A stretch of 64,000 bases of DNA. Origin: Malania oleifera. Lineage: Eukaryota; Streptophyta; Magnoliopsida; Santalales; Ximeniaceae. The notes under the pieces were generated by a model. That model did not search any database. It was given only the letters and a program-made list of their open reading frames with translations, and was not told the origin of the DNA. Position numbers and translations under genes: made by a program. Shown here piece by piece: positions 24,343-39,300 of this stretch. The stretch covers positions 8,628,562 to 8,692,561 of the forward strand of contig NC_080418.1 in NCBI RefSeq assembly GCF_029873635.1, given 5' to 3'. Position 1 is the first letter of the stretch. Every line of letters starts with the position of its first letter.

Positions 24343-27300
24343 TCAAGGCACCCTCCAATCTTCACCAGCATAAAATGCTTGATCCCCAAGCTCTTGCTCG
24401 ATTCGAATCAACTGTAAGAAAACTTGAGCTTTTAGTTTTTCCTTTCTGGCACTTTATTTTGACAATTATCAGCAGACAATATCAAAGGGTTAAGAATCAA
24501 ACATGGATAAAAACACATTATAGTTGGATCATAACATGCAACAATGAGCAGACAGACTCATCTTGATCACTACTGGCATGCAGAAATTTCAAATAAATTA
24601 TAGTTGGATAGTACAATATGCAAAAAGACTCGCCTTGACCACTTTTGGTGCACATAAACCAATCCACAAGAATCTGGCGTTTGGGATTTCTATGTTAGGA
24701 ATGATTCCCAATACAACCCACTGTGAAACCCAGAATGCCACTCCTGAAATTTTGAACTGGAAAACACGAGGTGAGGAAATGCAACCCAGGTGGGAGTAAT
24801 GGGTTTTCATGCCTCGAAATGGCAAGAACAAAAAATAAAATACCTTATACTTCCTAATGTTCTGATTCCTACTTAAATGATCCTACCATAGGGTTCCAAA
24901 CAAAGCCTTTTTGTTTTTTCTCTTTTTACCATTTGCAGAAGAAAAAAGTACATGCTGTTTTCAACTTTTCATAAGAGTGTTGATACCACTGAGATCAATG
25001 TAAATTACTATGGCTGCGCTGGTAATGATTTGTTCCACAATCCATAAAATCTAAAATGAATAAAACAAAACATTGCAAGACTGCACAGTCAAGAAAATTA
25101 CAAAAAAAAAAAAAAAAAACCAGGGGAAGTATACCTGATTATACTTTGCCAATCGTTCCCCTCGACAAGGTGCTCCTGCTTTGATCTGACCAGTGGAAAG
25201 ACCAACAGCTAGATCAGCTATGAAAGAATCTTCAGTTTCCCCACATCTATGAGATGTCACCACACCCCAATGAGCATCCTTTGCTAGCTTCACCACTTCA
25301 ATAGCCTCTGTCACAGTACCAATCTGATTCACCTGACACCAAACCCCCAAGTTTATCAGAATCTGGAAGCTCACTTGGTGAATTTCGCATCATCAGTCGA
25401 AATGACATTCAAAAGATTGGTTCAAATTACAGAACCTCCAAAAAGAAAAGAAAAGAAGTTATGTTCAAATTCCAACAAAGGATTTTCTCATTAATTGGAG
25501 CAACTGACAAATGTTGTTTACCCAGTGAGCATCCTTCATAAGATAATGCGACTTAAATATCACACTCTTTTTGATTAAAAAAAAGACTCAATTAGGTCCA
25601 GTAATTTCAGTAAGAATGATAAGCAGATGAAAGCTGAGAATACAAAAACAAGGCATAGGGCAAAATGGAGAACTTATATTTAGAGATTTACAAGCACTTC
25701 CATTAGAGCCTTTGCATCTTCATTGGGAAAGGAGTGGTAAAACCTCACACCAAAGCCTTTGCATGTCCATTGGGGCAGAACAGTAGTAAAACCTCACACC
25801 AACTGAACAACCAGTCTTCCTTTGGGACTGCAGCTTTGATTGGCCTAATTTCAAGTCACGCAGATATCTCCTATGCCTGCTCATTTAACCAGCACTAATT
25901 TCAAGAAGTGCATGTGCTACTACAGCAGAGACAACAGACCAGCCTTCCTCCACTTTGCAAAGGAAAAAAAAGGTTTAAAAAGTAAAATATCATTCAGGTC
26001 CTGAAGGGGTAATGGAGAAACTACTTGCCCATATCCAGATATTTATTAATTTGAGGAATTATTACATATATAAAAGCAACAACAAAAACAAAAAACCAAG
26101 CCTTAAGTCCCTCTAGGTGGAGTCGGCTACATGAATCCTTTTCTGCCAATTTACACGACCATGGGCAATTTCCTTTGACAAATTCAGGATTATTAAATCC
26201 TTACTATCTCATTTCAAGTTATTTTAGGTCTACTCCCATCCCTTTTACTGCCCTTCACAGTAACTAGCTTACTCCTCCTCACTAGTTCATTATTTGGCCT
26301 ACGTTGTAGATGCCCAAATCATTTGAGTCGTCTCTCCCTGATCTTTTAGAGGAGCTATTGTTAACTTATAGCAAATATGTTCATTCCTTAATTTATCTTT
26401 TAATGTTATACCACTCATCCACCTAAACATTCTCATCTCGGAAACTTTTACTTTCTGGATAAGTTGTTTCTTAGTTGCCTAACATTTTGATTCATACAAC
26501 ATAGTTGGTCTTATAGCAATTCTATAGAACTTCTTTCTTAATTTTAAGGGGATTCTACAATCACAGAGGATGCTCGAAGCATTTCTTCATTTTGATCATC
26601 CTATTTTTACTCTATACATTACATCTTCTTCAATTTCTCCTTTAGCTTGCACAGTAGACCCAAGGTGTTGAATCTACTAGTGTTTCTTGACCATCAAGTT
26701 AACTTTTTCTCCAATATTCCTCCTACTATGACTGAAATTACATTTTATTTCTACTTATCCTCAAACTTCTAGATTCTAAAGCTTCTTTCCATAATTTTAA
26801 GTTAAATTCTACTCCACTCCTAGTTTCATCGATCAAGACAATATCATTTGCAAACAACATAAACCATGGAATCTCATTTTCGATACTCCTAGTAAGTTAA
26901 TCAATCACTAAAGCAAAAAAGATAAGGGTTCAAAGCAAATCCTTGAGGTATACCTATTATGATTGGAATTCCCTAGCCTCTCAACCTATAGCTTTAATGC
27001 TAATTATTACTCCATTGTACATATCCTTAATGACATCAATATACCTACTACATACATCATTTTTTTTTATAAAACTCACCATAGAACTTCCCTAGATACC
27101 CTATCATACGCATTCTCTAAGTCAATAAAACCTATATGAAAGTCACTCCTTTTTTCCCTAAACTTTTTCATTAATCTTCTTAAAAGATATACCTTATGCA
27201 GTAGATCTACAACAACAACAACAAAACCAAGCCTTAGTCCCACTAAGTGGGGTTGGCTATATGAATCCTTTTCCGCCAATTTATGCGATCATGGACCATT

Positions 27301-30300
27301 TTTTTTTATAGATTGAAGGATATTAAATCCTTACTCACTATCTCCTCTCAAGTTTTTTAGGTTTACCCCTACCACTTCTACTGCCCCCCACAGTAACTAA
27401 GTCACTCTTCTTCACAGGTGCACTATGTGGCCTACGTTGCAAGTGTCTATACCATTTGAGTCGTCCTTCCCTTATCTTCTATAGGAGCTACACCTAACTT
27501 ACCATGAATATGTTCATTCCTCAATTTGTGTTTCAATGTTATACCACTCATCCATCTAAACATACTCATCTCGGCAACTTTTACTTTTTGGATATTATGT
27601 TTCTTCGTTGCCTAACATTCCGATCCATATAGCATAGCTGGTCTTATGGCTGTCTTATAAAACTTCCATTTCAATTTTAAGGGTATTCTACGATCACATA
27701 GCACACTAGAAGCACTTCTCCATTTTACCTAACCTACTTTAACTCTATGCATTACATCATCTTCAATTTCTCCTTCAGCTTGCATAATAGATCCAAGGTA
27801 TCAAAATCTACAAGTGCTATTTATTTCTTCATCATCAAGTTTAACTTTTTCTCCAATATTCCTCCTATCATTAATAAAATTACATTTCATATATTCTATT
27901 TTATTTCTACATATCCTAAAGCCTCTAGATTTCAGAGCTTCTCTCCATAATTCTAACTCAGCCTCTACTCCATCCTTAGTTTCGTCAATTAATACAATAT
28001 TATTTGTAAACAACATACACCATGGAACCTCCTTTTGAATACTCTAAGTCAATTGGTCCATCACTAAAGCAAAAAGATAAGGACTCAAAGCAGATCCTTG
28101 ATGTACACCTATGGAAATTAGAAATTCTCTAGTTTCTCCATCTATTCCTTATACTAGTCATTACACTATCATACATATCCTTAATGACATCGGTATACCT
28201 ACAACATACACCATTTTTTCTAAAACCCACCATAGAACTTCCCTAGGTATCTTATCATATGCATTCTCAAGGTCAATAAATATCATATGCAAATCCCTCT
28301 TCTTTTTCCTAAACTTTTCCATTAATCTTCTTAAAAGATAAATAACTTCTGTGGTAGATCTCCTAGGCATAAAACCAAATTGATTTTCTGAGATCTTCGT
28401 TTCTAACCTTAATCTTTGTTCAACTACCATTTTCCATAGTTTCATCGTATGACTCATAAGTTTAATTTCACGATAGTTATTACAATTTTGAATATCTCCT
28501 TTATTTTTGTATATAGGTATTAAAGTGTTTTTCCCCCATTCATCTGGAATTTTCTTATGTAGTAGATTTCCCAAGCAAAAAACTAAATTGATTTATGAGA
28601 TCCTCATTTCTAATCTTAATCTTTGTTCAATTACCCTTTCCCAAAGTTTCATTGTTTGACTCATAAATTTAATTCTATGATAGTTATTACAATTTTGAAT
28701 ATCTCCTTTATTTTTGTATATAGGTATTAAAGTGCTTTTCCTCCATTCATTTAGCATTTTCTTTATTTTCTTAATTGTGTAAAATAAATTAGTTAACCAT
28801 ATGATTCCATTATCACCTAGGTATTTCCAAGCTTTAATGGGGATGTTATCCGGTCCTATAGCTTTTACATTTTTCATCTTTTTTAATTCTGTTGAGTAAT
28901 TAGGTAAAATGGAAGACCTAAACTCAATGATAGGTCTCTCTCTATTTATAATATATGTAAGTACAATAGGAATGATCATAATACCCTTACTAACTCACAC
29001 TTCTTATTAACAAGATGCTTAACACATAATAATAATGCTAAAAGACTAAATAACCATTAACACTCCCCTTTAAGCTGGAGCATATATATCATATGCTCCT
29101 AGCTTGTTACAAATGAATTTCGCACAAGAATCTCCCGAGGCTTTAGTGAACAAATCAGCAAGCCGAAACTTACACTTCACATTAGTGGTTGTAATGAGCT
29201 TCTGTACAAGTTTCTCTCGAATAAAGTGACAATCAACTTCAATGTGCTTTGTCCACTCATGGACGACAAGGTTGGAGGCAATATGAATAGCAGCCCGATT
29301 ATCACACATCAACTCTATAGGCTGAGAATGTGGAAAACCTAGTTCTTTCAACATGTTCTTCAGCAAAACAAGTTTGTGCCATAGCCCTATACTCTGACTT
29401 AGCACTCAACCTAGCAACCACAATTTGTTTCTTACTTTTCCAAGACACCAAATTACCATTGACAAAGATACAATACCTGGCTGTGGATCTTCGATCGGAT
29501 GGTGATCGGGACCCAATCTGCATCTATATATCCCTGAATATAAGTGTGACCCCGATCTTGATAAAGAGACTTCTCCTTGGTGCACCTTTAAGATATCTCG
29601 AAATGCAAATTACTGCATCCCAATGACTTGTTCTCAGGGAATCGAAAATTGACTCACAACATTTTTTGCGAAGGATATATTTGGTCGAGTGACAGTGATA
29701 TAATTCAACTTTCTAACAAGTCTTCGGTATTGACCTAGGTTAGGCAATAAATCACCCATATCTGGCATTAACTTATTATTGGGATCCATAGGTGTATCAA
29801 CAGGTTTGGGTCCCAACAACCCCATTTTATCTAAAAGATCAAGAACATACTTCCTTTATGACAAGTTAGTTCCCATACGACATCTCAATACTTCTATACC
29901 CATGAAGTACTTCAATGGTCCCAAGTCTTTGGTCTGAAACTTACTCTGTAGAAAAAACTTTAGGTCCTGGGTGCCACAATCATCATCTTCAATGATCACA
30001 ATGTCATCCACATATACAATAAGCAAAATATTGCTCGATGGAGTATGATGATAAAATATAGAGTGATCTACTGCACACCGATGAAGGTCAAACTCAAGTA
30101 CTACAACACTAAAACGGCCAAACCATGCTCTGGAGATTGTTTTAATCCATACAATGACTTCTTGAGCCGTATACTCAGCTAGACTCCCCTTTAGCAACAA
30201 ACCCAGGGGGTTGCTCCATATATAACTCCTCATGAAGATCACCATGTAGGAAAGCATTTTTCACATCTAACTGATGTACAGGCCAATGACAAGTGGTGGC

Positions 30301-33300
30301 TAAAAAAATGAATAAATGTACTGAGGCAAGTTTAGCAACTGGGGAGAATGTGTATGAACAATCCAAACCATACACCTGAGTATACCCCTTAGCAACAAGG
30401 CAGGCCTTCAGACGAGCCACAAAACCATCAGTATTGACTTTCACATTGTACACCCAACGACAACCAAAACCATAGACTTATCAGGAGGCAGAGGCACCAA
30501 ATCCCAAGTATCAATATCAAGTAGTGCACACATCTCTTCAACCATTGCCGTCCTCCACCTAGAATGGGATAAGGCTTCTAAGATAGATTTTGTAAGAGCA
30601 ACAAAAACGAAGTACTAACAAAACAGTAATAAGAGGGTGACAAGTAATCATAACAAACAAAATTAGAAATTGAATGTTGGGTACAAGTACGTTTACCTTT
30701 TCGAATAGCTATTGGAGGATCAACATCACGAGAAAGACGATCATCCGACGAGGGAACAAGATGGCACAATAGTAGAAGCTAGAGGCACGTCCTCCTTAAA
30801 TCGTTGTTTGTATACTTGCAAATTGGGATGATCCAAGTGACGAGAAGGACTCAAACTGGATGAAGATGTAGGAGGATTGGGCACAGATACTAGGTTTGGG
30901 TCTGGAAGGCAAGGCAGAGGAAGGGACTCGTCAAGGTCACTAGAACTCAAGGAATCAGAGTAGTATGGTGTAGACTCAAAAAAGGTGACATCAGCAGAGC
31001 CAAATAAAGTGAGACTATGACATCGATATCCCTTTTGAGTATAGGAAGAGCCCAGAAAAATACATTTGATAGCATGAGGATCCAACTTATCCATTCTTGG
31101 AGATAACTAATGATCAAAGGACACAACAAAATATATGAGGAGGAAGGGAGAACAAAGGAGCCGTAGGAAAGATTACTGAATATGGAATTTTACCACCAAG
31201 GGCAGAGGATGACATTTTATTGATAAGGGAGTAAGCTATGAGCACAACATCACTCCAAAACATCTTTGGGGACATTCATTTAATACAATATGGTACGAGT
31301 GACTTCACGCTCTGCAACTCCATTTTGTTTTGGAGTGTGGACATAGAAGATTGATGGATCAAACCAGAGTTAGTCATATAAGTACTAAATTGGGTATTGA
31401 AGTACTCCTTAGCATTATCACTACGAAGTATCCTGACCGGTTTTTTTTGCATGTCAAATTGAATCTTTATTTGAGAACAGAAAGCACAAAAGATATCAAA
31501 CAACTCGGAACAATCTTTCATTAAATATAACCAAGTCATCCTAGAGTAGTCATCAAAAAATGTAATAAAGTATTGAAACCCCAACTTTGATGTCACACGA
31601 TTAGGACCCCAAATATCAGAATGGACAAGCATGAAAGGACTAACCACCCGTTTGTTGACCCGGGGAGCAAAGGGAACACGATGATGCTTGCTCAATTGAC
31701 AGGACTCACATTCAAGATTAAACACAGAACTCAATGTCAGAATTAGGTGTGTCAAATTGTCCAAGGACGGATGACCAAGACAACAATGGATTTGAAGTAG
31801 TGTAGCTGCGACTGTGCAGGCAATGGGTGAAGAAGGTGACTCAAAGTAGTAAAGTCCACGAGCCTCACGTCCTGTGCTAATTGTATTTCCCCGTCTTCAG
31901 ATCCTAAATAACCACATAATTAGGAAGGAATGTGATAAAATAGTTTAGTGACTTTGTAAGCTTACTAACTGACATTAAGATTGAAAGGAGATTTAGGAAT
32001 GTATAAAGCAGAAGAATGAAAGATAGAAGGAGTAAGATTTACTATTCCTATCCCCTTAATAGCAATAGTGGACCCATCAACAAGGGTAACTTGAGAGAGA
32101 TTATTAAGATATTGGAGATCAGAAAAGAACTTGGTTGCACCTATTATATGGTTAGTGGTAGCAGAATCGATAATCCAAGGACTAGTAGGAAGGATACCAG
32201 ATGACATGTAGACAATAGGATTACCTTTATGGGAAAAAGAAGCAATGTGATAAGATGCTTGTTGAGACATTTGATACAATAGAAACCTGGAATACTCCTC
32301 CTCTGATATAGTCACCAATATGCGGTTCACTCAAACAAGTGACTAACGAAGGAATCATTCTTTTGGGTTTTGCAAGTGCTATCCCAACATTCACAAACTT
32401 AGACCAATGATCAAAAGATTAATTGTTGGAACAATTGGAACAACCACGAACAAGGTGACCCACCATGAACAAGTCACAGATAAATCAGTACAAGGCTGCC
32501 ATAGCACCAAGAAACTCACACGCAGCCCGAAGAAAGCAACACTCAGCACTGGAACAATTGGAGAGGTAAACCACTAAAATTACCATGAACAAATCACCGA
32601 CAACCTCAGATGCAGCCCCAAGAAACCAACACTGCCACAGCCTCACACACAAAAAAAAACAGCTTATGAGCACTGCCACTGGCCCAACAGGGTCACCAAT
32701 GACCGTTACTAACACCGAACAACACTAACGAATAACCATGAGTGCATTGTCACAACAAAGATTGGATCTTGGAGCAAAAAAACATGCCCAACAGCTTGAT
32801 ATTTTGGTATATGGAAAGAATTAGAAGTGAATTGAAAAACACAGCAAACCCCACTGTTTCAGACCCAATAAACACATTAACAATTGATAATCAGCTTCAC
32901 GAAGCATCAAACAATCATTCCTTGGGTGCCACACTGCCACCGATGAGGTGACCAACTCACTGACGAATATAGCACTGCCACAGCCTCACAACTGAACATA
33001 TGAATGCCGCCACAGCTCCAAAAAACTCACAAAGAAGCCTTCACAAGCCTTGAACAAACATTAATGGAATACTGTGAGTGCATGGTCAGAAATATTTGAA
33101 TTTTTGAGAAAAAACTGACCTAACAGCTTGATAATATACTCTAGAGAAGGAATCAGAGCATGGTAGAGGGAAAAAAAGAAAAAAGAAAAAGGTGGCCGGA
33201 AATTCACTCACGCGCCGGCGCATGGGGCCACCCTACTGGCATTTGGCCAGCGCATTGGGGCGCAAGGGAGCTCCTCCGGTGATGGGGTTTTGTGGGGTGA

Positions 33301-36300
33301 GTCGTCGAGGGGGTCTGTTTATGGGTGTATGGTTGGTTTTGTGAAATAATAAGGGATGGAGGTGAATCTAGGAAGGACAGCCTTGAGAATGGTGTTTTCT
33401 GGTGACGGTTGAGGAGAGTAGGGTTTAATTTGGATCACGTTTTGATACCATGTTCAGTAATTGGGTAAAATGGAAGACCTAAACTCAATGATAGGTCTCT
33501 GCTCTATTTATAATATATGCAAGTACAATAGGAATGACCATAATACCCTTACTAACTCACACCTATTACTAACAAAACTCCAACACATAATAATAATAAT
33601 AATAATAATTAAAGACTTAATAACCATTAACAAATGCAAACTAAACTTCTCATATTTTTAGCCCTTGCCTCATTTGTCAATTCTAAGTTTAAGTCTTCTG
33701 CTTGGTCATTAAATAGCTTAATAAAGTAACTTCGTCATCTTTCTTTTATGTCTTCTTCTTTAATCAAAACAATATCATCCTCACTTTATATACATTTTCC
33801 ATTACCTAAGTTCTTGCTCTTTCTTTCTCTAACTCTAACAAGGTTAAATGTCTCCATCCCTTTCTTTTGTATCTAATCTAGCATGTAAATTAGCATATGA
33901 CCTATGTTTAGCTTCACTAACAGCTTTTTTTACATGTTTCTCACCTCTTTATGTTTCTCAAAATTTTCCATGTTTCTACATTTTTGTCATGTTTTATACC
34001 AAGCTCTTTTTGTCTTTACAACTTTTTGGACATGTCGATCCCACCACCAACTTTCTTTACTATCCGAGAGTCTTCCTCTTGATTCACATCAAATCTCTTT
34101 TGTTATCTTTTTAATAAAGCTAGCTATCCTATTCCAATCAATGTTTGTGTCTAATTACCACCTTTCATCATTTTATCTTTAAATTTATCATATTTTCTCC
34201 ATTTGGGCTCCACCACTCAATCATCTTACTGATTTATATTATCCTTTTTCAGACATTTTTAAATATATATATATATATATATCTAACACTAAATCTCTAT
34301 GTTGTATAGTTAAGCTTTCACCTAAGACAACTTTACAATTCTTACATGATAAACAATCTACTCTCCTATTAAGAAAAAATCTATTTGATTTTTATTTTAT
34401 CCACTCTTGAAGGTTATTAAATGTTCTTCTCTCTTCTGTCCTCCATGTATCCTCTCATAATCATTATCTTTTCCATGTGTTTGTTAAAGGTTATATTAGT
34501 CTTTTAGTATTATTATTAAGAATGTTAGTATGTTAATCAATGAGTTAGTAAAGGTATTATGGTCATTATAATGTATTTGATTTGTATTATAAATAAATGG
34601 AGAGACCAATCTTCAAGTTAGGTCATTCATTTAATCAAAATCTCAACATGGTATCAAAGCATGATCCAACCTAAATCCTATCACACTCAACAGTTGCCAA
34701 AAAACACCCTCCTGTCTCTACTCTTCTCAAAACCACCTCAACCCTTCATTATTTAACAAAACCAACCATATAACCAAAAACGGAACTCTTTGAAACCTAA
34801 CCCTATAAAATCCCATCACCGGAAAGTTCCCCATGCGCTACCCAACTACCGACAATGTCAACCCCACATGCCGGCACATAAGAGAGATTCTGGCCACCTT
34901 TTCTAAGTTTTTCCTCCACCATGTTCTAATTCCTTCCCTAGACCATATTATCAAACTATTGGGCATGTTTTTTGCTCAAAGATCCAACCTTTTTCGACCA
35001 TGCACTCATGGTCATCCGTCAGTTGTTGTTTGATGTTCATAACGGCTTTTTGTGAGTTTCTTGGAGCAATGGCAATGTTCATAAGTTGATTTGTGAGGCT
35101 GTAGCATTGCTATATTAGTTTGTAGGTGGTTCACCTCGTCTGTGATTGTTTTGGTGCTTCACATTGTTTGTGGTTTTCCTGATCAGTTTTGATTGTTCTT
35201 CTTGTTTGATATCGGTGTGGCTGCTGATTTGTGAGTGTTAGGATGGAGTCTATGAATCCCAAAAACATGTTTCCTTCATTGCTGTTATAAATAATATGAA
35301 AATATGACCGCTTGCTCCAATCTAATCCTTCTAATAAGAAGAGAAAAGAAGTGTGGTTTCAGAAAGATGTCTTGATTGTTTCCTTGTTTTGGAATTCGAT
35401 GGAGCCCAAAATTGCACGGATGTGCATGCATCTAGGTACATGCAAGGGTATTTGGGATTATGCCAAGTGTTAGGGGTTGATAGTGTGACCTCGGTTAAAT
35501 GGGGAGGAGAGATGTCTTCACTTGCCCTTGCCAAGGATTTTTATACTAGATGTTGAATAACTCGGATGATGGCTTGTGTGGTTGTCTTGTTGATTGAATA
35601 TAACAATTAGTTCCACATGTCATTGAGTATGAAGGTCACTTGTCTTCATGAATTCATTATTGTTGGAACTAATATTTCATGCCTATGATGGCTTTCGAAA
35701 ACCTCTCGCGTGTTCATGCCAATCGGATTGAACGTGTAGTTATTGGCTGACTCTATTGAGGGAGAGCCTCAACGAGGGCCACGTGGCCCGTTAATTGAGT
35801 TGAAATATGCGGTCCATGACAGTTGGTATCAAAGCACGGTGTGCGTAAGCCTGGTCGGCGTGAACACTATGAGTTGGAAAATGAGAATTTAAAATTTTGT
35901 AAAACAGAACAATGTGGAGGCATGTAAGGCAAGGGATGACTCAAAAGAAAGGCATGCCAATAGAATTTGAGGCCGCCAAAGAGAAAATCAATTTTGAAAA
36001 TAGAATTGTGGAACTTGAGTAAGTCACTCCATGTATGAAAATCCCTAGTATGGAGTAGTTGAAAGCCTCGAGAATAGGTTGAAATACATAGAGGCCATGA
36101 TGCCATCGCCTATCTCATGAAGGAGAAAGACAAACAGTGCTTGCGGTTTTCGAAAGGAGGATTGAGCAGTTGGAAACTCATCGAGGATGTGATGACATAT
36201 CTAATCCATGGGGTAGTGCCAATATAGCTTGAGGCCTCCTTACGGGAAGTAGACCAATAAAGCTTGAGGTCTGCCAGAAAATATTGAGTTGTTGCCTTGA

Positions 36301-39300
36301 GTAGGCTGAAACACATCAAGAGCGTGATGCCATCCATCATCCCAAAGGGGTAGTGCCAAGAGAGCTGGAGGCCTCCCTACAGGAAGCAGACCAATAGAGC
36401 TTGAGGTCTGCCAGAGAATATTGAGCTATTGGAAGCCTTGAGTAGGTTGTAACATATCGAGGGCATGATGCCATTCATTGTCCCAAAGGGTAGAGCCAAT
36501 AGAGCTTGAGGCCTCCCTGCGGGAAACAGACCAATAGAGCTTGAGGTCTGTCAGAGAATATTGAGCTATCGAAAGCCTTGAATAGGCTGAAAGACATTGA
36601 GGTTGGATGCAATCTAGGATCCCATGGGTTTGTGCCAATAGAGCTTGAGGCCGCCCTACGGAAGTTAATTGAGATCGCTGCTATATTGCACGTACAAAGG
36701 ATGGGAAAAGAATCCATGACAATTTGATGGGTAAGTGAGCAGAGGAATACACCAAGCACCTAGGAAAGTAGGCAAGGTGCCACACAAAAGTGCAAAAGGG
36801 AAGGCAATGTGAACGCTGCATGCTTTGTAAGTCAACATGGGAGAGAAAGGGTAATGGTTCACACCAAGTGCCCGGGAAAGCAGGTAGGGTGTCACACCAA
36901 GCGCAAAAGGGTTGGCAGGGTAAATGATGCATGCTTCGGTTGGTATGGCAGAGACAGGATAAGGGTTCCCGCCAAGTACCTAGGAAAGTAGGTTGGGTGA
37001 CACTCCAAACGCGCAAAAAGGGGCAGGCAGGGTGAATGTTGCATGCTCTGACCAAGTTAAGATAGATAATTACAAGCCTCTGACAACTTGAACAATGCTA
37101 CAATGAGAGTTTCGGTAGATATCAATACCCAAAAGACAACCAACTGGAATGGATGAGTCGTAGATCTTTTCAGTTCTTTACCTGTCAATTGTCATAGTTA
37201 CCTTACATAGCCGATGAGTTGTATCCTTTTTCAGACCCTTACCTGTTAGTTGTCATCGTTATCCCACCTAGTCGATGAGTTGTACCCCCTTTTTAACTCT
37301 TTACCAGTCAGTAGTCGTAGTTAACTCACACAATGGATGAGTCTTTTATCTCTTCAACTCTTTGCAAGTCAGTAGTCATTGTAATCTCACACAGTGGATG
37401 AGTCCGTGTCCCTTTTAAGCTATTTACAAGTGAGTATTCATGGTTTCCTCATACCGTGGATGAGTCATATAGAGTAGATACTAAATATGTAGAGTATAAC
37501 CCGATAGACATGTAGTCGATGACGAAGGTCATCAACACCAAGAGTGTGAAGTCTTTTTAAAAATACATCGACGAGGTTGTCGATAGAGTGAGTGGGGGAG
37601 AATGTTAGGGGTTGACACTGTGACCTCGGTTAAATGGGGAGGAGAGATGTCTTCACTTGCTATCGCCAAGGATTTTTATACTGGATGTTGAATAACTCGG
37701 ATGATGGCTTGTGTGGTTGTCTTGTTGATTGAATAACAACTAGTTCCACATGTCATTGAGTTTGAAGGTCGCTTGTCTTCATGAATTCATTATTGTTGGA
37801 ACTGATATTTCATGCCTATGATGGCTTTCGAAAACCTATCGCGTGTTCATGCCAGCCAGATTGAACGTATAGTTATTGGCTAACTCTGTCGAGGGAGAGC
37901 CTTGACGAGTGCTGCACGGCTCCTTAATTGAGTTGAAATTGGCGGTCCGTGACACCAGCTTGTATACTCTAGTAATATTACACGTATGTATGATTTATCC
38001 CAAGAGTACTTTCACTTACAACGAGGAAATAGGAGCATTGCAGATTATTTTTGAGAAATGAAACATATTCATGAGAAGCTTAACGTCTCGTTGACGTTCA
38101 TGAGATGTAGAAGCAGGAGCAGATGACAGTTCTTCAGGGTTCTAGCAAGCTTGAAACCTGAGTTTGAGGCAGTCCAATCCCAGATACTTAGTAATGCAAA
38201 GTTACCATCATTTGCTGATGTTTATTCTCATGTCCTTCATGCTTCCTTTAGCACATATTCTCTTGCTCTAGCATTTGGCTCTGAGAGGATAGCCTTTGCC
38301 ACACATGGTGATTCTAGTTCTCTACCAAATAAGTTATTGGTTCGAGCGGTCATGGTCGTAGAGATGGATAAGATAGAGACACTCCTCGCAAATGTGCTCA
38401 TTGTGGATGAGGTAATCATAATATTGAGCAATGTTGGGATTTCCATGGTAGCTTCACGTGTTGCCAATGCAGCCACCACCGACTCCACACCTTTGGGGGG
38501 CATCCAATGCAACCACCGTTGACTCCACACTTTTGGGGCTAGTGGGGGAAAACATACTGTATCTGTATCTATGTCAGAGGAAGAGTACTCCAAGTTCCAG
38601 CAGTATCAAGCATCACAACAAACTTTTCTTATGATCTTATAATTAGTTTCAACTTTGATTTCCTTGTATGATGATCATATTTCCCACAATGTTGATCCTC
38701 CCATTGCTGTCTAGAAAGGTAAACACACATGTACACAACATCCCATTTCCAACTATGTTTGTTATGACTTCTTATCACCACCTATTATTGTTTCGTTGCT
38801 GCTCTATCATCTGTTGTCCTTCCTAAATTTGTTTCGAAAGCCTTAGCCCACTCTAGGCGGAGGAATGGCATGGTTGAAGAGATGAATGCTTTACAGGACA
38901 ATGATACTCGAGATGAGTTGGTATCTCTTCTTCCTAACAATTTTGTGGTTGGTTGTCGCTAGGTAGGAGGTATACACTGCTAAAGTCAACCCTGATGGTT
39001 CTATGGCTGGTTTGAAGGCACATCTTGTTGCTAAGGGGTATACTCAGGTGTATGGTTTGGATTATTCGGACAATTTTTCCCCAGTTGCCCAAACTTACAT
39101 CAATACGTTTGTTCATCTCCTTGGCTACAACTTGTCACTAGCCTCTACATCAGTTACATGATAAGAATGCCTTCTTGCATGGTGACTTTGAGGAGGAGGT
39201 ATATATGGAGCAGCCGCCAAGGCTTGTTGCTCAAGAGGAGTCAAGCTTAGTGTGTTGGCTCAAGAAGGCATTATATGGTTTTAAACAATCTCCCAAGGCA

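Larger units (their letters stand above)
35468..37954 (+). mobile_element. Non-autonomous LTR element (LARD/TRIM-like) with internal tandem arrays
   Basis: LTRs 35468-35821 and 37603-37954 both run TGTTAGGGGTTGA...GACA and are about 7% apart by eye. TTGGTATCAAAGC after the left LTR is a Met-tRNA primer-binding site; GAGTGGGGGAGAA before the right LTR is the polypurine tract. The 1.8-kb interior shows no gag or pol similarity. It holds three tandem arrays (about 140-, 108- and 61-base periods). Flanks CCAAG / CCAG fit a decayed target duplication inside the surrounding Copia element. The short frames in it have no family resemblance. Confidence 0.85.

Noticed and set aside
32742-33305. Possible gene between Copia protease region and the 5' LTR
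   Set aside because: It lies in the leader/gag side of a minus-strand Copia element and shows only repeated GCACTGCCAC-like words.
36110-37055. Frames of 60-124 residues on both strands
   Set aside because: They arise from the tandem arrays of the LTR element; repeated peptides follow the DNA period and match no family.
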